From: JANQTF01 sp036835375
Lineage (GTDB): Bacteria; Bacteroidota; Bacteroidia; J057
Direction of reading: 5' to 3'
DNA: 41,541 bases
Assembly (NCBI GenBank): GCA_036835375.1
Contig: DAITMB010000034.1
Location: forward strand, 1 to 41,541
Under the pieces are notes generated by a model, which was not told where the DNA came from, ran no database searches, and worked only from the letters and a program-made list of their open reading frames with translations. Shown here piece by piece: positions 6,016 through 15,061 of the stretch. The position numbers and the translations under genes are program-made. Each line of letters begins with the position of its first letter. Within the stretch, counting starts at the first letter, position 1.

Positions 6016-8454
6016 CTAAGGAAGTGGCCGGAAGTTGACTCTGTCCCGAATAGCGTGCGTGGTATCGGTAGGGGAAGTCATGCGCCAAAGCGAATAATAT
6101 TCTCCGACCGACCATTTCTCCAGAAACGCATCATAGCGCGGGTGTCCGGGATTGCCATGCTGCCCCCCAGGATAAATTCCATAGGCTTCCGGTCGATCCC
6201 CGAGTGCCACGACCATCCGCCAGGAAGGACCATGGTGTTTTTGGGTGGCATTGAGCACATGACCGATTCCGTCTGTGATAATTCCCAGACGATTGAAAGG
6301 GCGAAGAACCCGGGCCAAATGCCGAAATTCTGTGGTCTTTTGCTTTCCCCAGTTCCAATTGTCTTCCTCTGGAAAATCTTCACTCATGCGCCCGATGAGA
6401 CGATCGAAGGACTCGTTGACAAGCCGCTTCCGATCGAAATGTGAGGGATCATCGCCTTTCTGATAAAAGGCAAACTCGCTCGAATCGCGCAATATCCGCA
6501 GCGTAGTCGCCCATGAAGGGTAGTCCAAGGGATATTCTACCTCAAACTCATCCCGCCAGATGGATTGATAAAGGTCTTCCCACCAAAAGTGAAACAAGCT
6601 CGCAGCGATCTCTTCCCGGTCATAGCGGTAGTTCCAGGCACGCAACGTGCGGTAGGCACTCCACATATACTTTTCAAACACGGTGGTATCCAGTTCGGCG
6701 AGCATCGTCGGCAAAATATCGCGGGCATACATACTCAGGGCATCTTGCTGGATCCCCATCATGTCCTCCACCGTAAAGGAGTCTTGCGCTGAAAGCAGTT
6801 CTTCCAATCGTCTTCCTCTCGACGCATCGAAGGAGCCTGTGTAGTAATAAGGGTAATCGGGTGCCGTCGGGTGCTGATTCGCGGACCCTACAAATCCACG
6901 CGACGGATTGACGATATGGGGCACTTGCTGTTGTGGCACAAAGTCGTTCCAGTAATGGCTGGGAACCGCAGCATCCAGCAGAAATCTGCCTTGCTCCTTC
7001 CACCGTAAGGGATATTTGCCTTGCTGCCAAAGTGCAATGTCTCCCGCTGCACTCGCAAAAACGAAGTTCTGCGCTGGGCATACAAAGTGGGTCATCGCCT
7101 GCTCATAATCCTGATAATTATTAGCCTGCATCAGCTCTACGAAGGTGCGGATTTCATTTGAGAGTTCATGGGCCATCCATCGGAGTGCAAGGGGCTTCTC
7201 TGCGCCACCGAAGTTTTCGTCATACATCACAGGACCAAAATCCGTGTAGGCCACCGTGTCGAGATATGGCTTGGCACCTTTGATCCGATACGTATCGACG
7301 CGCGTGACCACATCTTTCCAGCCATCGGCATAGCGATACTGGCTGCGGCTCTTGTCCCGAAATTCTACCATCAAAAAGTCCATCACGTCCTGCGAACCGT
7401 TGGTAATGCCCCACGCGATGGAGTCGTTGTACCCGATCACGATGCCTGGTGCGCCAGGAAGGCTCACGCCATAGGTATTAGTCTGAGGAGTAGAGATCTG
7501 AACTTCATACCAAATCGAAGGAAGATTGAGACTCAAGTGTGGATCATTGGCTAACATAGGCCGACCAGAGGCAGATTTGGTGCCGGAGACCGCCCAGTTG
7601 TTGCTGCCGATACCGGGCACACTGCGATCGTAGGTGCGGGCTACCTCCACCAGAGAGTCTGGACGATAGTCGGCGGGGACAGCAGGCGAAGGCTTGGTTT
7701 CAGCGGGATTCCAAATGGTGCCAGCAGGAACGATAGGGCTTTGGGCATAGGGGTAGGCTGGGTACAATAAGTCAAAATACTTCCGACCAAATAACTCTAG
7801 CGCATAGCTATCCTCAATGTCCGAGGCGCCCGCCGCGAGCATATTTGCCATGTACTTCATCAGCAGTCCCGTTTTGTAAGGAGTCCAAGGCTCGGGTGAA
7901 TAGCTGAGGAGCTTGAATTCCAAGGGCCAATCGGCTGGCGACATTTCGTCGATCCATGCGTTGACTCCTTCGCTGTAGGCGAGAAGAAGACCGTAAACCT
8001 CAGGATCTTCTTGAATGAAGGTGATGGTGCGCGCTGCGGCCCAACTCATGCCTTTTCGACGGGCAGTGCGATCCAGTGTCAGGACAACATCATCTTCGCC
8101 AGCACCAATGATTTCAGACAGCCTTCCGGCTGCGGCTCGAATCTGAAAATCCATTTGCCAGAGACGATTTTTTGCTGTGAAATATCCTTGCAAAAATGCT
8201 GCATCGCGCAGATTCTCGGCAAAAATATGAGGCACATCCCGCTCGTCGATCACCACGGAAGCCGGGCCCGAAAGCTCACCGAAGCGGACTAAGTCTGGAA
8301 GCTCGGATTCTCCTGACTCAGCATTTTGCCAGAACCCACGAAATGGATCCAAAAAGTTTCCAAACGCAAACGTGGCGGGAGCAATGGGACGCAGCAGGGC
8401 ATAAAGAAGCCCAAGCGTCAGAAGGAGAGAGAGGAAAAACTTTGTCCAGCGCAT
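6016..8454 (-). CDS. Penicillin acylase family Ntn-hydrolase
   Basis: 812 residues from the ATG at 8454, chosen because it directly precedes an N-terminal membrane anchor or signal (MRWTKFFLSLLLTLGLLYALL); the frame extends 27 codons further without likely coding. The A chain contains ERDVPHIFAENLRDAAFLQGY. Autocatalytic cleavage should occur before Ser284 in GIGSNNWAVSG, whose Ser becomes the B-chain N-terminal nucleophile; ANDPHL and PGAPGIVIGYNDSIAWG follow as usual. The C-terminal HGPSWRMVV and GGQHGNPGHPRYDA blocks are also typical. These enzymes cleave amide bonds in beta-lactams, acyl-homoserine lactones or other N-acyl compounds; the substrate here cannot be assigned. It is periplasmic or membrane-anchored, in a probable two-gene unit with the small membrane protein downstream. 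Confidence 0.92.
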   Translation of the reverse strand: MRWTKFFLSLLLTLGLLYALLRPIAPATFAFGNFLDPFRGFWQNAESGESELPDLVRFGELSGPASVVIDERDVPHIFAENLRDAAFLQGYFTAKNRLWQMDFQIRAAAGRLSEIIGAGEDDVVLTLDRTARRKGMSWAAARTITFIQEDPEVYGLLLAYSEGVNAWIDEMSPADWPLEFKLLSYSPEPWTPYKTGLLMKYMANMLAAGASDIEDSYALELFGRKYFDLLYPAYPYAQSPIVPAGTIWNPAETKPSPAVPADYRPDSLVEVARTYDRSVPGIGSNNWAVSGTKSASGRPMLANDPHLSLNLPSIWYEVQISTPQTNTYGVSLPGAPGIVIGYNDSIAWGITNGSQDVMDFLMVEFRDKSRSQYRYADGWKDVVTRVDTYRIKGAKPYLDTVAYTDFGPVMYDENFGGAEKPLALRWMAHELSNEIRTFVELMQANNYQDYEQAMTHFVCPAQNFVFASAAGDIALWQQGKYPLRWKEQGRFLLDAAVPSHYWNDFVPQQQVPHIVNPSRGFVGSANQHPTAPDYPYYYTGSFDASRGRRLEELLSAQDSFTVEDMMGIQQDALSMYARDILPTMLAELDTTVFEKYMWSAYRTLRAWNYRYDREEIAASLFHFWWEDLYQSIWRDEFEVEYPLDYPSWATTLRILRDSSEFAFYQKGDDPSHFDRKRLVNESFDRLIGRMSEDFPEEDNWNWGKQKTTEFRHLARVLRPFNRLGIITDGIGHVLNATQKHHGPSWRMVVALGDRPEAYGIYPGGQHGNPGHPRYDAFLEKWSVGEYYSLWRMTSPTDTTHAIRDRVNFRPLP

Positions 8455-8696
8455 GGTGAATAGTTGGCCCGAGTGATTCTTGCAAGGTAATACGGAAAGA
8501 GGAAAGGAAAAAAGGAGGGAATCTTGGATATTCACACCCAGTCAAAAAATGAACTACTTTCTCTTTCCCCGTCAACAAAAGCCTCTCAAGCCGACGCCCA
8601 TTCCCTGCCCCAAGTTTCTGTGCACGAAGTTGTCTTTTCGAGGCTGAATCTCCATTTTGCAAATATCGAACCCGAGGAGGACTTTTTCCCGTTGTA

Positions 8697-10514
8697 ATGC
8701 TTATGAAGTATCATATCTCCACTTTCCTGGGCCTGCTCTTGATCTGCCCCATGCTGATCATGGCTCAGCCACAAAAAGAAGCTGCCCTCGCAGAGCAATA
8801 CTTTGAAGAAAAAGAGTACGCGGCGGCGCTAGAGCTATTCGAAAAAGTTTACCAATCTGATCCCAAGGAAACCTTTGCCATCCGCATTGCCAACTGCTAC
8901 GAAGGACTGGAGCAATACCAGGAATCCATCAAGATACTGGACAAACACATGCGCCGGGGAAGGGGGTATTCGCCCCTGATCCCGCTCAACAAAGCCCTGA
9001 TCTTGGAGCGCACTGGCAACCTCTCCGAAGCAGATAAATTGTATCAAGACGTTATCGTGCAGCAATTAGGCTACGAAGGGGATTTCATCATGGCCGGCGC
9101 ATTTCTCTACCAAAAAGGAAAGCTAGATCTCGCCAAGCAAGCCTATACCCAGGCCCGCAGCAAGTTGAAGAGCCCTTATCTTTTTTCGAATGAGATCGCG
9201 AACATCTACGCACAGTCTGGCGAGTTTGAGGCGGCAACCAAGGAATACCTTAACCTGTATTTTGCCTCCGCTGACAACCTCTCCACCACCACCCTCGCCA
9301 TCATCAACCTGATCTCGCCTAGCAGCAATACCCCCATTGAGCGGGCTTTGCTACAAGCAGTTGACCGAAACCAGGGCGACGCCGCTTTGCGCATTTTGCT
9401 GTATGAATTCTACCTTCTCTCCGAAGATTACGAAGAGGCGTTTTTGCAAATCAAATCCATCGACCGCATCCAGCGCGAAGAAGGAGACCGAGTGATGGAG
9501 TTTGCCAAAAAAATGCGCAACATCGACAACTTCGAGATCAGCAACCGCGCTTTCGATTATTTGATTCAGCAGCGAAAAGACACCCGCAATTTTTTCTTTG
9601 CCCACTTGGAGAAGGCAGTCAATGGCGAAATTCAAGCCTCCAAAAGTATTCCTGTGGACATGGTTTCCGTGCGGGCTGCTGTCGAAGACTACGGCCGTTT
9701 GCTGGACGAATTTGGCCGCAAGCCGCAGTACTTTGACGCCATCTACCGACGCACCCGCCTCATGGTCTATTACCTCAATGACCTTGAGCAGGCTCAATCT
9801 GAATTGGAAGCAGCCGTGAGGCAACGAGACTTCTTGCGCCTCGAAGACTGGGCGAGGGGAAAATTGCTCATCGGTGACATTCAACTGATTCTCCAGGACT
9901 TCAATAAGTCCAAGCTCACCTATACAGAAGTGAGCGAAGCCTTCAAAGACCGCGACCTCGGCGCGCTCGCCAAGTTTAAACTGGCACAACTCGCCTACTT
10001 TAAGGGCGAATTCAAGCTTTGCCAAGCACTGCTGGATGTCATCAAGGACAATACTTCCACCGATATTTCTAACGATGCCATCAAGCTCAACCTTCTCATC
10101 ATCGACAACACGGGCCTCGATACGTCAACCGTGCCCCTTCAGATCTTCGCTCAGGCCCAGTTGCTCCATTATCAACGCCAGTATTCGCAGTCGCTGAAAT
10201 TGCTTGATTCCTTGGCTTACGCCTTTTCCAGCCATTCGCTCATGGATGAAATCCTGTGGGAAAAGACCAATATATTCTTGGAGCAAAACGACATTCCTAC
10301 CGCGCTCACCTTCCTCGACCGGATTCTGGATAATTTCCCTACGGACATCTATGGCGACGATGCCTTGATGACCAAGGCGAGAATTTACGATTTCACCCTC
10401 AAGCAGCCCGAAAAAGCGATGGATCTCTACCTGGAATTCCTGGTCAGCTACCCCGGTAGTTTGTATTCGGTAGAGGCGCGCAAACGAATCAGAGCTATGC
10501 GGGCTGGATCCTGA
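8697..10514 (+). CDS. Exported tetratricopeptide repeat protein
   Basis: 605 residues, with an alternative ATG two codons later. A signal peptide (FLGLLLICPMLIMAQ) is followed by TPR units throughout: EAALAEQYFEEKEYAAALEL, AIRIANCYEGLEQYQESIKI, ALILERTGNLSEADKLYQDV, GELAKQAYTQ-like units, and C-terminally FLEQNDIPTALTFLDRIL and ALMTKARIYDFTLKQPEKAM. The last region resembles the BamD/YbgF-like repeat arrangement of periplasmic scaffolds. It probably acts as a periplasmic or outer-membrane-associated scaffold; the partner is unknown. It diverges from the penicillin acylase gene and converges with dgcA. Confidence 0.8.
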   Translation: MLMKYHISTFLGLLLICPMLIMAQPQKEAALAEQYFEEKEYAAALELFEKVYQSDPKETFAIRIANCYEGLEQYQESIKILDKHMRRGRGYSPLIPLNKALILERTGNLSEADKLYQDVIVQQLGYEGDFIMAGAFLYQKGKLDLAKQAYTQARSKLKSPYLFSNEIANIYAQSGEFEAATKEYLNLYFASADNLSTTTLAIINLISPSSNTPIERALLQAVDRNQGDAALRILLYEFYLLSEDYEEAFLQIKSIDRIQREEGDRVMEFAKKMRNIDNFEISNRAFDYLIQQRKDTRNFFFAHLEKAVNGEIQASKSIPVDMVSVRAAVEDYGRLLDEFGRKPQYFDAIYRRTRLMVYYLNDLEQAQSELEAAVRQRDFLRLEDWARGKLLIGDIQLILQDFNKSKLTYTEVSEAFKDRDLGALAKFKLAQLAYFKGEFKLCQALLDVIKDNTSTDISNDAIKLNLLIIDNTGLDTSTVPLQIFAQAQLLHYQRQYSQSLKLLDSLAYAFSSHSLMDEILWEKTNIFLEQNDIPTALTFLDRILDNFPTDIYGDDALMTKARIYDFTLKQPEKAMDLYLEFLVSYPGSLYSVEARKRIRAMRAGS

Positions 10515-10516
10515 AA

Positions 10517-10591
10517 TCCTTGAAAGTTTCGTTAATCAAGGAATAACAGACACGGCTGCTACCAGTAGGTCCGCGTCATCTGGTACTGGTA
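10517..10591. terminator. Two inverted repeats between convergent genes
   Basis: TCCTTGA (10517-10523) pairs with TCAAGGA (10536-10542). TACCAGTA (10560-10567) pairs with TACTGGTA (10584-10591). They lie in the 98 bp between the TPR gene stop and the dgcA stop. There is no strong T tract, so an intrinsic terminator role is only suggested. Confidence 0.3.
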
Positions 10592-10612
10592 TCGGGCTGC
10601 AACCATCACCTT

Positions 10613-11677
10613 TCACCCCAGCAGCGTGAGGCCAAGACCGGGAGCAGTACCGAGGCGCATCTTTCCCTCATGGAGAATAAATCCTCCAGTGGCAATGTCC
10701 GAGGCGAGGTCGAGACTGCCGTCCAAGTCCAAATAAGCCGTATTGGGACAGCTAAATGCCGCATGAAGTGCCGCAGTAAGGCTCACGATGCTCTCATCAT
10801 TGCAGCCCCACATGAGCCGAATGCCTGCATGGCGTGCCAAATCGGCGATCTGCATCGCTGGATAAATTCCGCCGCTTTTCATCAGCTTCAAATTGAAAAT
10901 TCCGCAGGCAGGCACAGGCCGTAGTAGCGCAAGCGCATCCTCGTAGGTCTGAATGGATTCATCTGCGGCGATCAAAGACTTCTGTTCATCGGAAAGTTCC
11001 CTCATGCCTGCCAGGTCTCCCTTGCGCAAGGGCTGCTCCACGAGTTCTATATCCAAAGATGCGATGCCGCGAAAAAAAACTTGAAGTTCTTCCCGAGAGT
11101 ACCCCTGATTCGCGTCCACCCGAATGGTGACCCGATCGCCAAATCGCTCCCGCAATTTTATCAAGCGCTCCAAGTCTTCTTCCAGCGAATGGCCGAGCTT
11201 GACCTTGAGCACCCGAAATCCTCGCCCGAGGTATTCTTCTCCTTCTTCGATCGTCTCAGCCACCCCTTTGATCCCGATCGTGATGGAGGTGGGCATTTCG
11301 CGGTGGCAGACCCCAAGCAACGCCGCCAACGGCATTCCTAAGGACTGGGCGTAGAGGTCATGAAATGCAATATCAAGGGCTGCTCTCGCCCCTGGCCAAG
11401 GAATATGTCGCAACAGGTCTTCGCTCAAATCTCGGATCGCCATTCCCGATCGGCCTAGATATCGCCCCTTTTCGCGAGCCAGCGTGGTTTCCGTGTCTTC
11501 CAATGATTCGCCCGTGACCATCGGGCTGGGATTCGCAGCGCCCAAGCCCACAAGACCATGATCGGCAACGACTTCTACCCAGCAAATCTCCGTCTCGGTG
11601 ACTGTGCGGTAGGCGATGGTGTAGGGACGTGTGAGCCCCAGAGCGCTGCGATGAACCCGAATGTCGGTGATCTTCAT
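10613..11677 (-). CDS. dgcA: Enolase-superfamily racemase/epimerase (DgcA type)
   Basis: 354 residues from the ATG at 11677 (MKITDIRVHRSALGLTRPYT); the frame is open further upstream, but that part is not family-like. Enolase-superfamily residues are in place: the KxK motif (LKVKLG), metal ligands in RVDANQGY, LVEQPL and AADESI, the second-lysine region NLKLMKSGG, and a C-terminal DLDGSLDL that matches the DxD motif used by dipeptide epimerases. Taken alone this is an L-Ala-D/L-Glu-type epimerase. Next to the DUF1611 gene it fits DgcA, reported as N-acetyl-D-glutamate racemase in D-glutamate catabolism. It lies 89 bp downstream of dgcN on the same strand, so an operon is likely. Superfamily certain; exact substrate inferred from context. 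Confidence 0.85.
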   Translation of the reverse strand: MKITDIRVHRSALGLTRPYTIAYRTVTETEICWVEVVADHGLVGLGAANPSPMVTGESLEDTETTLAREKGRYLGRSGMAIRDLSEDLLRHIPWPGARAALDIAFHDLYAQSLGMPLAALLGVCHREMPTSITIGIKGVAETIEEGEEYLGRGFRVLKVKLGHSLEEDLERLIKLRERFGDRVTIRVDANQGYSREELQVFFRGIASLDIELVEQPLRKGDLAGMRELSDEQKSLIAADESIQTYEDALALLRPVPACGIFNLKLMKSGGIYPAMQIADLARHAGIRLMWGCNDESIVSLTAALHAAFSCPNTAYLDLDGSLDLASDIATGGFILHEGKMRLGTAPGLGLTLLG

Positions 11678-11766
11678 AGCTGAATCCTTCTGAAAAATTA
11701 CTGGGAGGAATATTGTGTAGATGCTGTTTGATATAGACCTCGCTTGTCCGGATCCCTGTGTGAACC

Positions 11767-12834
11767 TTATCGGCGACCCTCTTGGACCAGTGCCACCAAA
11801 GCATCCACGAGCGCCTCCACCCCCGAGACCAGCGGTACGCACACAGGCAATTGCAAGCTGGCAGCGTAAGTCTGCTGAGCAGCCAGGGCCGTAGGCAAGT
11901 CGGAGGACCAGGTGTTGAGCGCCAAGCCGATGGTTGGCACGCCATATCCAAGGATGAGGGCGATCTCGTCCGAAACTTCGGGAATACGGCGACCCAGAGA
12001 TTCCCAGCCTTTGTAGTATTCACGTCCAACAGGGTGAACCAGAATGCAGGCATCAGCTCGCCCAGACACCAACATCTCGGAGCCACATGGCCCACTTGGA
12101 TTGCGCAGGGCAGACTGTCCTTCGACGAGAATGAGGTCTGGACGCACATCCTCCCAGCAGTCCACAATTGCGCGCTCCAATTCCCCCGATACAAAATCGT
12201 TCGGTGTGCTATCAAACACAAATCCGTGCTTCCCACCTTGGAGCCAGCCAGTCTGCCCTGTATAGACCATCTCCGCCCGCAAGCCCCGCTGCGAGCAAGC
12301 CGATTCTAAAAATCGGGCTGTGGTGCGCTTGCCCACCGCGCAGTCAGTGCCTAGCACTGGCACAATGGGACACCCTACCCGATCAATCTTTCCGCTCCAA
12401 AACGCCAGACTCTGAAGCGGCTTGGGTTTACGCACGTCGATCAGGGCGACGCCGTTTTCTTTCGCCAGCGCGGCGATCTCAGGTAGATCTTCCAGCAGCT
12501 GATGCATGCCATTTACTAAGGACATCCCCGCCCGGACGGCATCCTGTAGTTCTGGAATCCATGCCGGATCAATTTTGCCACCAGCACTCGCAATCCCAAT
12601 GATGCAAAAATCGGCTGCCATTCCTGAGTCTGCTACGAAAGAGCTGACTTTGTCATAGATAGGAATGCCCAAAGGCACCCCATCCAGCAGGGTGCCCGCA
12701 TCTTGGCCAGCGTGTGACTCGTCAATGATGGCGAGCACTCGATAGCGCTTTCCGTGGCGTAACAGCCCGTGAGCCGTCTTGGCAGAGAGGCTCGTAAATC
12801 GGTGGTGTGTGTACAGAATTGCAGTTCCTTCCAT
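11767..12834 (-). CDS. dgcN: DUF1611 protein, D-glutamate N-acetyltransferase (DgcN type)
   Basis: 355 residues, usual for the family. The N-terminal half has a Rossmann-like domain (YRVLAIIDESHAGQDAG, ADFCIIGIASAGGKI). The C-terminal half has a P-loop-like GTDCAVGKRTTA, VYTGQTGWLQGG and DLILVEGQSALRNP, which are hallmarks of DUF1611. DgcN proteins are described as acetylating D-glutamate to N-acetyl-D-glutamate, which DgcA then racemises. The paired dgcA gene follows immediately. The product N-acetyl-L-glutamate is also the first intermediate of acetylated arginine synthesis, and the arginine genes lie at 36120-41541. Family assignment is firm; the reaction in this organism is inferred. Confidence 0.85.
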   Translation of the reverse strand: MEGTAILYTHHRFTSLSAKTAHGLLRHGKRYRVLAIIDESHAGQDAGTLLDGVPLGIPIYDKVSSFVADSGMAADFCIIGIASAGGKIDPAWIPELQDAVRAGMSLVNGMHQLLEDLPEIAALAKENGVALIDVRKPKPLQSLAFWSGKIDRVGCPIVPVLGTDCAVGKRTTARFLESACSQRGLRAEMVYTGQTGWLQGGKHGFVFDSTPNDFVSGELERAIVDCWEDVRPDLILVEGQSALRNPSGPCGSEMLVSGRADACILVHPVGREYYKGWESLGRRIPEVSDEIALILGYGVPTIGLALNTWSSDLPTALAAQQTYAASLQLPVCVPLVSGVEALVDALVALVQEGRR

Positions 12835-12974
12835 GATTTAGTGCGTCAGCAACAAATGAACATCTTGGCTTGAATATCTTTCATTTTTGGGGAATCACCG
12901 CCCATCTGACCGGCACCACATACAACGAGAAAGGAAAAGGGATTGGGAGGAACTTATTTTGCCTGAGCACTTTT

Positions 12975-13739
12975 CTATGTCCCTTGGATTGCCTGGGCCA
13001 TTTCGACGAAGTCGCTGATTTCCAGCTGCTCTGCGCGGAGTCCCCATCGCGGATCGCTATCTGCGATCCCTGGGATCGGAAAGCCCTTCATGGCATTCCT
13101 GAGGGTTTTTCGTCGCTGACTAAACGCCTGCTTGACCACTGCCTTGAGTTGCAAAAAATCTACCGAAGGCACCACTTCCAGCGGTGTGAGCCGAATGACC
13201 CCACTGTGAACTTTGGGCGGAGGGCGAAAGGCATCGGGGGGCACAGTGAAGCCATATTCCCGCTGAAAATACGTGCCCAACAACACGCTCAAGATCCCAA
13301 AAGTCTTGCTTCCGGGACCTGCACAAATGCGCTCAGCGACCTCTTTTTGCAGCATGAATACACCTGAAGCGAGCAGATCTCGGTGTTCTAATAAGCGAAA
13401 AAAGATGGGAGATGAAATGTTGTAGGGCAGGTTGCCAACAAAGTGCACGGGACCCGGAAGGGTGGCCCGGAGGTCCCAGCGCAGCACATCCGAGAAGATA
13501 ATCCGGAGTTGTTGCGCTGAAAAGCGTTCGCCGAGAAAGCGGACCGCATCGGGATCTATCTCTACTGCTGTCAGGTGTCCAAATCGCTCAATGAGCATTC
13601 CCGTGAGAACCCCTTCACCGGGACCGATCTCCACGACGGGCAAAGCAGGCGTCGCAGCAATCATGGAGATGATACGCCGGGCGTGTTGAAGGTCATGAAG
13701 AAAATGTTGACCAAGATGTTTTTTGGGAGACAGTGGCAT
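12975..13739 (-). CDS. rsmA: 16S rRNA dimethyladenosine transferase RsmA/KsgA
   Basis: 254 residues from the ATG at 13739, giving MPLSPKKHLGQHFL, the usual Bacteroidota N-terminus; an ATG seven codons upstream (13760) is possible. Motifs are KKHLGQHFLHD, the SAM-binding VEIGPGEGVLTGML, TAVEIDPDA and the catalytic NLPYNISSPIFF, followed by the C-terminal helical region with KQAFSQRRKTLRNAMKG. It dimethylates the two adjacent adenosines near the 3' end of 16S rRNA during 30S maturation. It is divergent from pdxA, a pairing also common in other bacteria. Confidence 0.96.
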   Translation of the reverse strand: MPLSPKKHLGQHFLHDLQHARRIISMIAATPALPVVEIGPGEGVLTGMLIERFGHLTAVEIDPDAVRFLGERFSAQQLRIIFSDVLRWDLRATLPGPVHFVGNLPYNISSPIFFRLLEHRDLLASGVFMLQKEVAERICAGPGSKTFGILSVLLGTYFQREYGFTVPPDAFRPPPKVHSGVIRLTPLEVVPSVDFLQLKAVVKQAFSQRRKTLRNAMKGFPIPGIADSDPRWGLRAEQLEISDFVEMAQAIQGT

Positions 13740-13892
13740 AAGGTGCGGCTTCAACGGCACTAGGGAAATCTTGCCCAGCGATGGGACAAATTACGTGCTT
13801 TATGTGTCAATCCTGCCCTCAGGCCCTGCGCATTCTTCTGAGCGGAGAGCGCGGGTGTTTCCTGATCCCAAAATCTATCCTACCTTTATCCT

Positions 13893-14939
13893 ATGGAATC
13901 CAATCGCAAACTCAGAATAGGCATCACCATTGGGGATGTCAATGGCATCGGGCCAGAGTTAGTCATCAAAGCCTTTGAAGATCAGCGACTCAAGGAGCTG
14001 TGTATCCCTATTTTGTATGGCTCCTCTCGCGTGATCAATATTTACCGGAAAATGATTCAGGTAAATAAATTTCACTACGTGGTGGTCTCCAATCCATCAC
14101 AAGCCCAAAGCCACAAGCTCAACATCATCGAATGCGTGCCGAACCTCGACCGCGTGGACGTCGGAAAGGCATCTGATACGGGTGGCGAAGCCGCTTACCT
14201 ATCGCTCAAACGAGCAATCGATGATGCTCAGCATCAGGAAATCGACGCGCTGGTGACCATGCCCGTCAACAAGGCGACCATGGAAAAGCAAGAGCCGGGA
14301 TTTTCAGGACACACCGAGATGCTCGCTCAGGCTTTCAATGCGCCAGATAGCCTGATGCTCATGGTCTCGGACGAAATGCGGATTGGGGTGGCCACTACCC
14401 ACGTGCCTGTGCAAGACATTTCCCGCAACCTTAGCACGGAGCGCATCATTCAGAAGCTTCGATTGCTCAACACCACCCTCAAGCAAGATTTCACCATCCA
14501 ACAACCTATGATCGCTGTGCTAGGCCTCAATCCTCATGCAGGTGACGAGGGGCTCATTGGTGCTGAGGAAAAGGAAGTCATCCTTCCGGCGATCATCCAG
14601 CTTCAAAAGGAAGGCATGAAAGTATTGGGGCCGTATCCCGCCGATGGTTTTTTTGGTGCATTGACTTATCGAAGGTTCGACGGGATTCTGGCCATGTATC
14701 ACGATCAGGGCTTGATTCCGTTCAAACTGCTCTCAGGCTATGGCGGGGTCAATTTTACTGCAGGGATCCCCTTGGTCCGCACCTCCCCCGACCACGGCGT
14801 GGCTTATGACATCGCAGGCAAAGACATTGCAGATCCTGAAAGCCTTCGTCGATCTATTTATTTGGCTATGGACATTGTGCAGCAACGTCGCATGAATGTG
14901 GACCTGAAAGCCAACGCCTTGGTTCCCAAAGGGAAATAA
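13893..14939 (+). CDS. pdxA: 4-hydroxythreonine-4-phosphate dehydrogenase PdxA
   Basis: 348 residues, close to the family norm. Key motifs are IGITIGDVNGIGPE at the N-terminus, GHTEML, the GLNPHAGDEGLIG loop, and YHDQGLIPFKLL with TSPDHGVAYDIAGK at the C-terminus, which contain the metal-binding His/Asp residues. It oxidises 4-phosphohydroxy-L-threonine in the DXP-dependent pyridoxal 5'-phosphate pathway in the cytoplasm. A strong bidirectional terminator follows 55 bp after its stop. Confidence 0.96.
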   Translation: MESNRKLRIGITIGDVNGIGPELVIKAFEDQRLKELCIPILYGSSRVINIYRKMIQVNKFHYVVVSNPSQAQSHKLNIIECVPNLDRVDVGKASDTGGEAAYLSLKRAIDDAQHQEIDALVTMPVNKATMEKQEPGFSGHTEMLAQAFNAPDSLMLMVSDEMRIGVATTHVPVQDISRNLSTERIIQKLRLLNTTLKQDFTIQQPMIAVLGLNPHAGDEGLIGAEEKEVILPAIIQLQKEGMKVLGPYPADGFFGALTYRRFDGILAMYHDQGLIPFKLLSGYGGVNFTAGIPLVRTSPDHGVAYDIAGKDIADPESLRRSIYLAMDIVQQRRMNVDLKANALVPKGK

Positions 14940-14990
14940 TGGGGAGATCTTCCGCATTTTTTTATTGGAATACCTATCGCTTTGCCCATA

Positions 14991-15023
14991 AAAAAACCCG
15001 CCCCGATTGCTCAGGGCGGGTTT
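14991..15023. terminator. Bidirectional intrinsic terminator
   Basis: AAACCCGCCC (14994-15003) pairs perfectly with GGGCGGGTTT (15014-15023) around a 10-nt loop. An A tract precedes it and a T-rich stretch follows, so it can act on both strands. It separates the convergent pdxA (stop 14939) and outer-membrane protein gene (stop 15062). Confidence 0.88.
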
Positions 15024-15061
15024 CTCATTAAAAAGGGTTCAAGTGGCTGATTTTATTCTGC

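Noticed and set aside
9351..10025. 224-codon minus-strand ORF
   Set aside because: It lies antisense within the TPR gene; the TPR frame has the repeat pattern and a signal peptide, this frame has neither.
11373..12236. 287-codon minus-strand ORF overlapping dgcN and dgcA
   Set aside because: Same strand, different frame; it is rich in Trp, Arg and Cys and conflicts with two well-supported genes.
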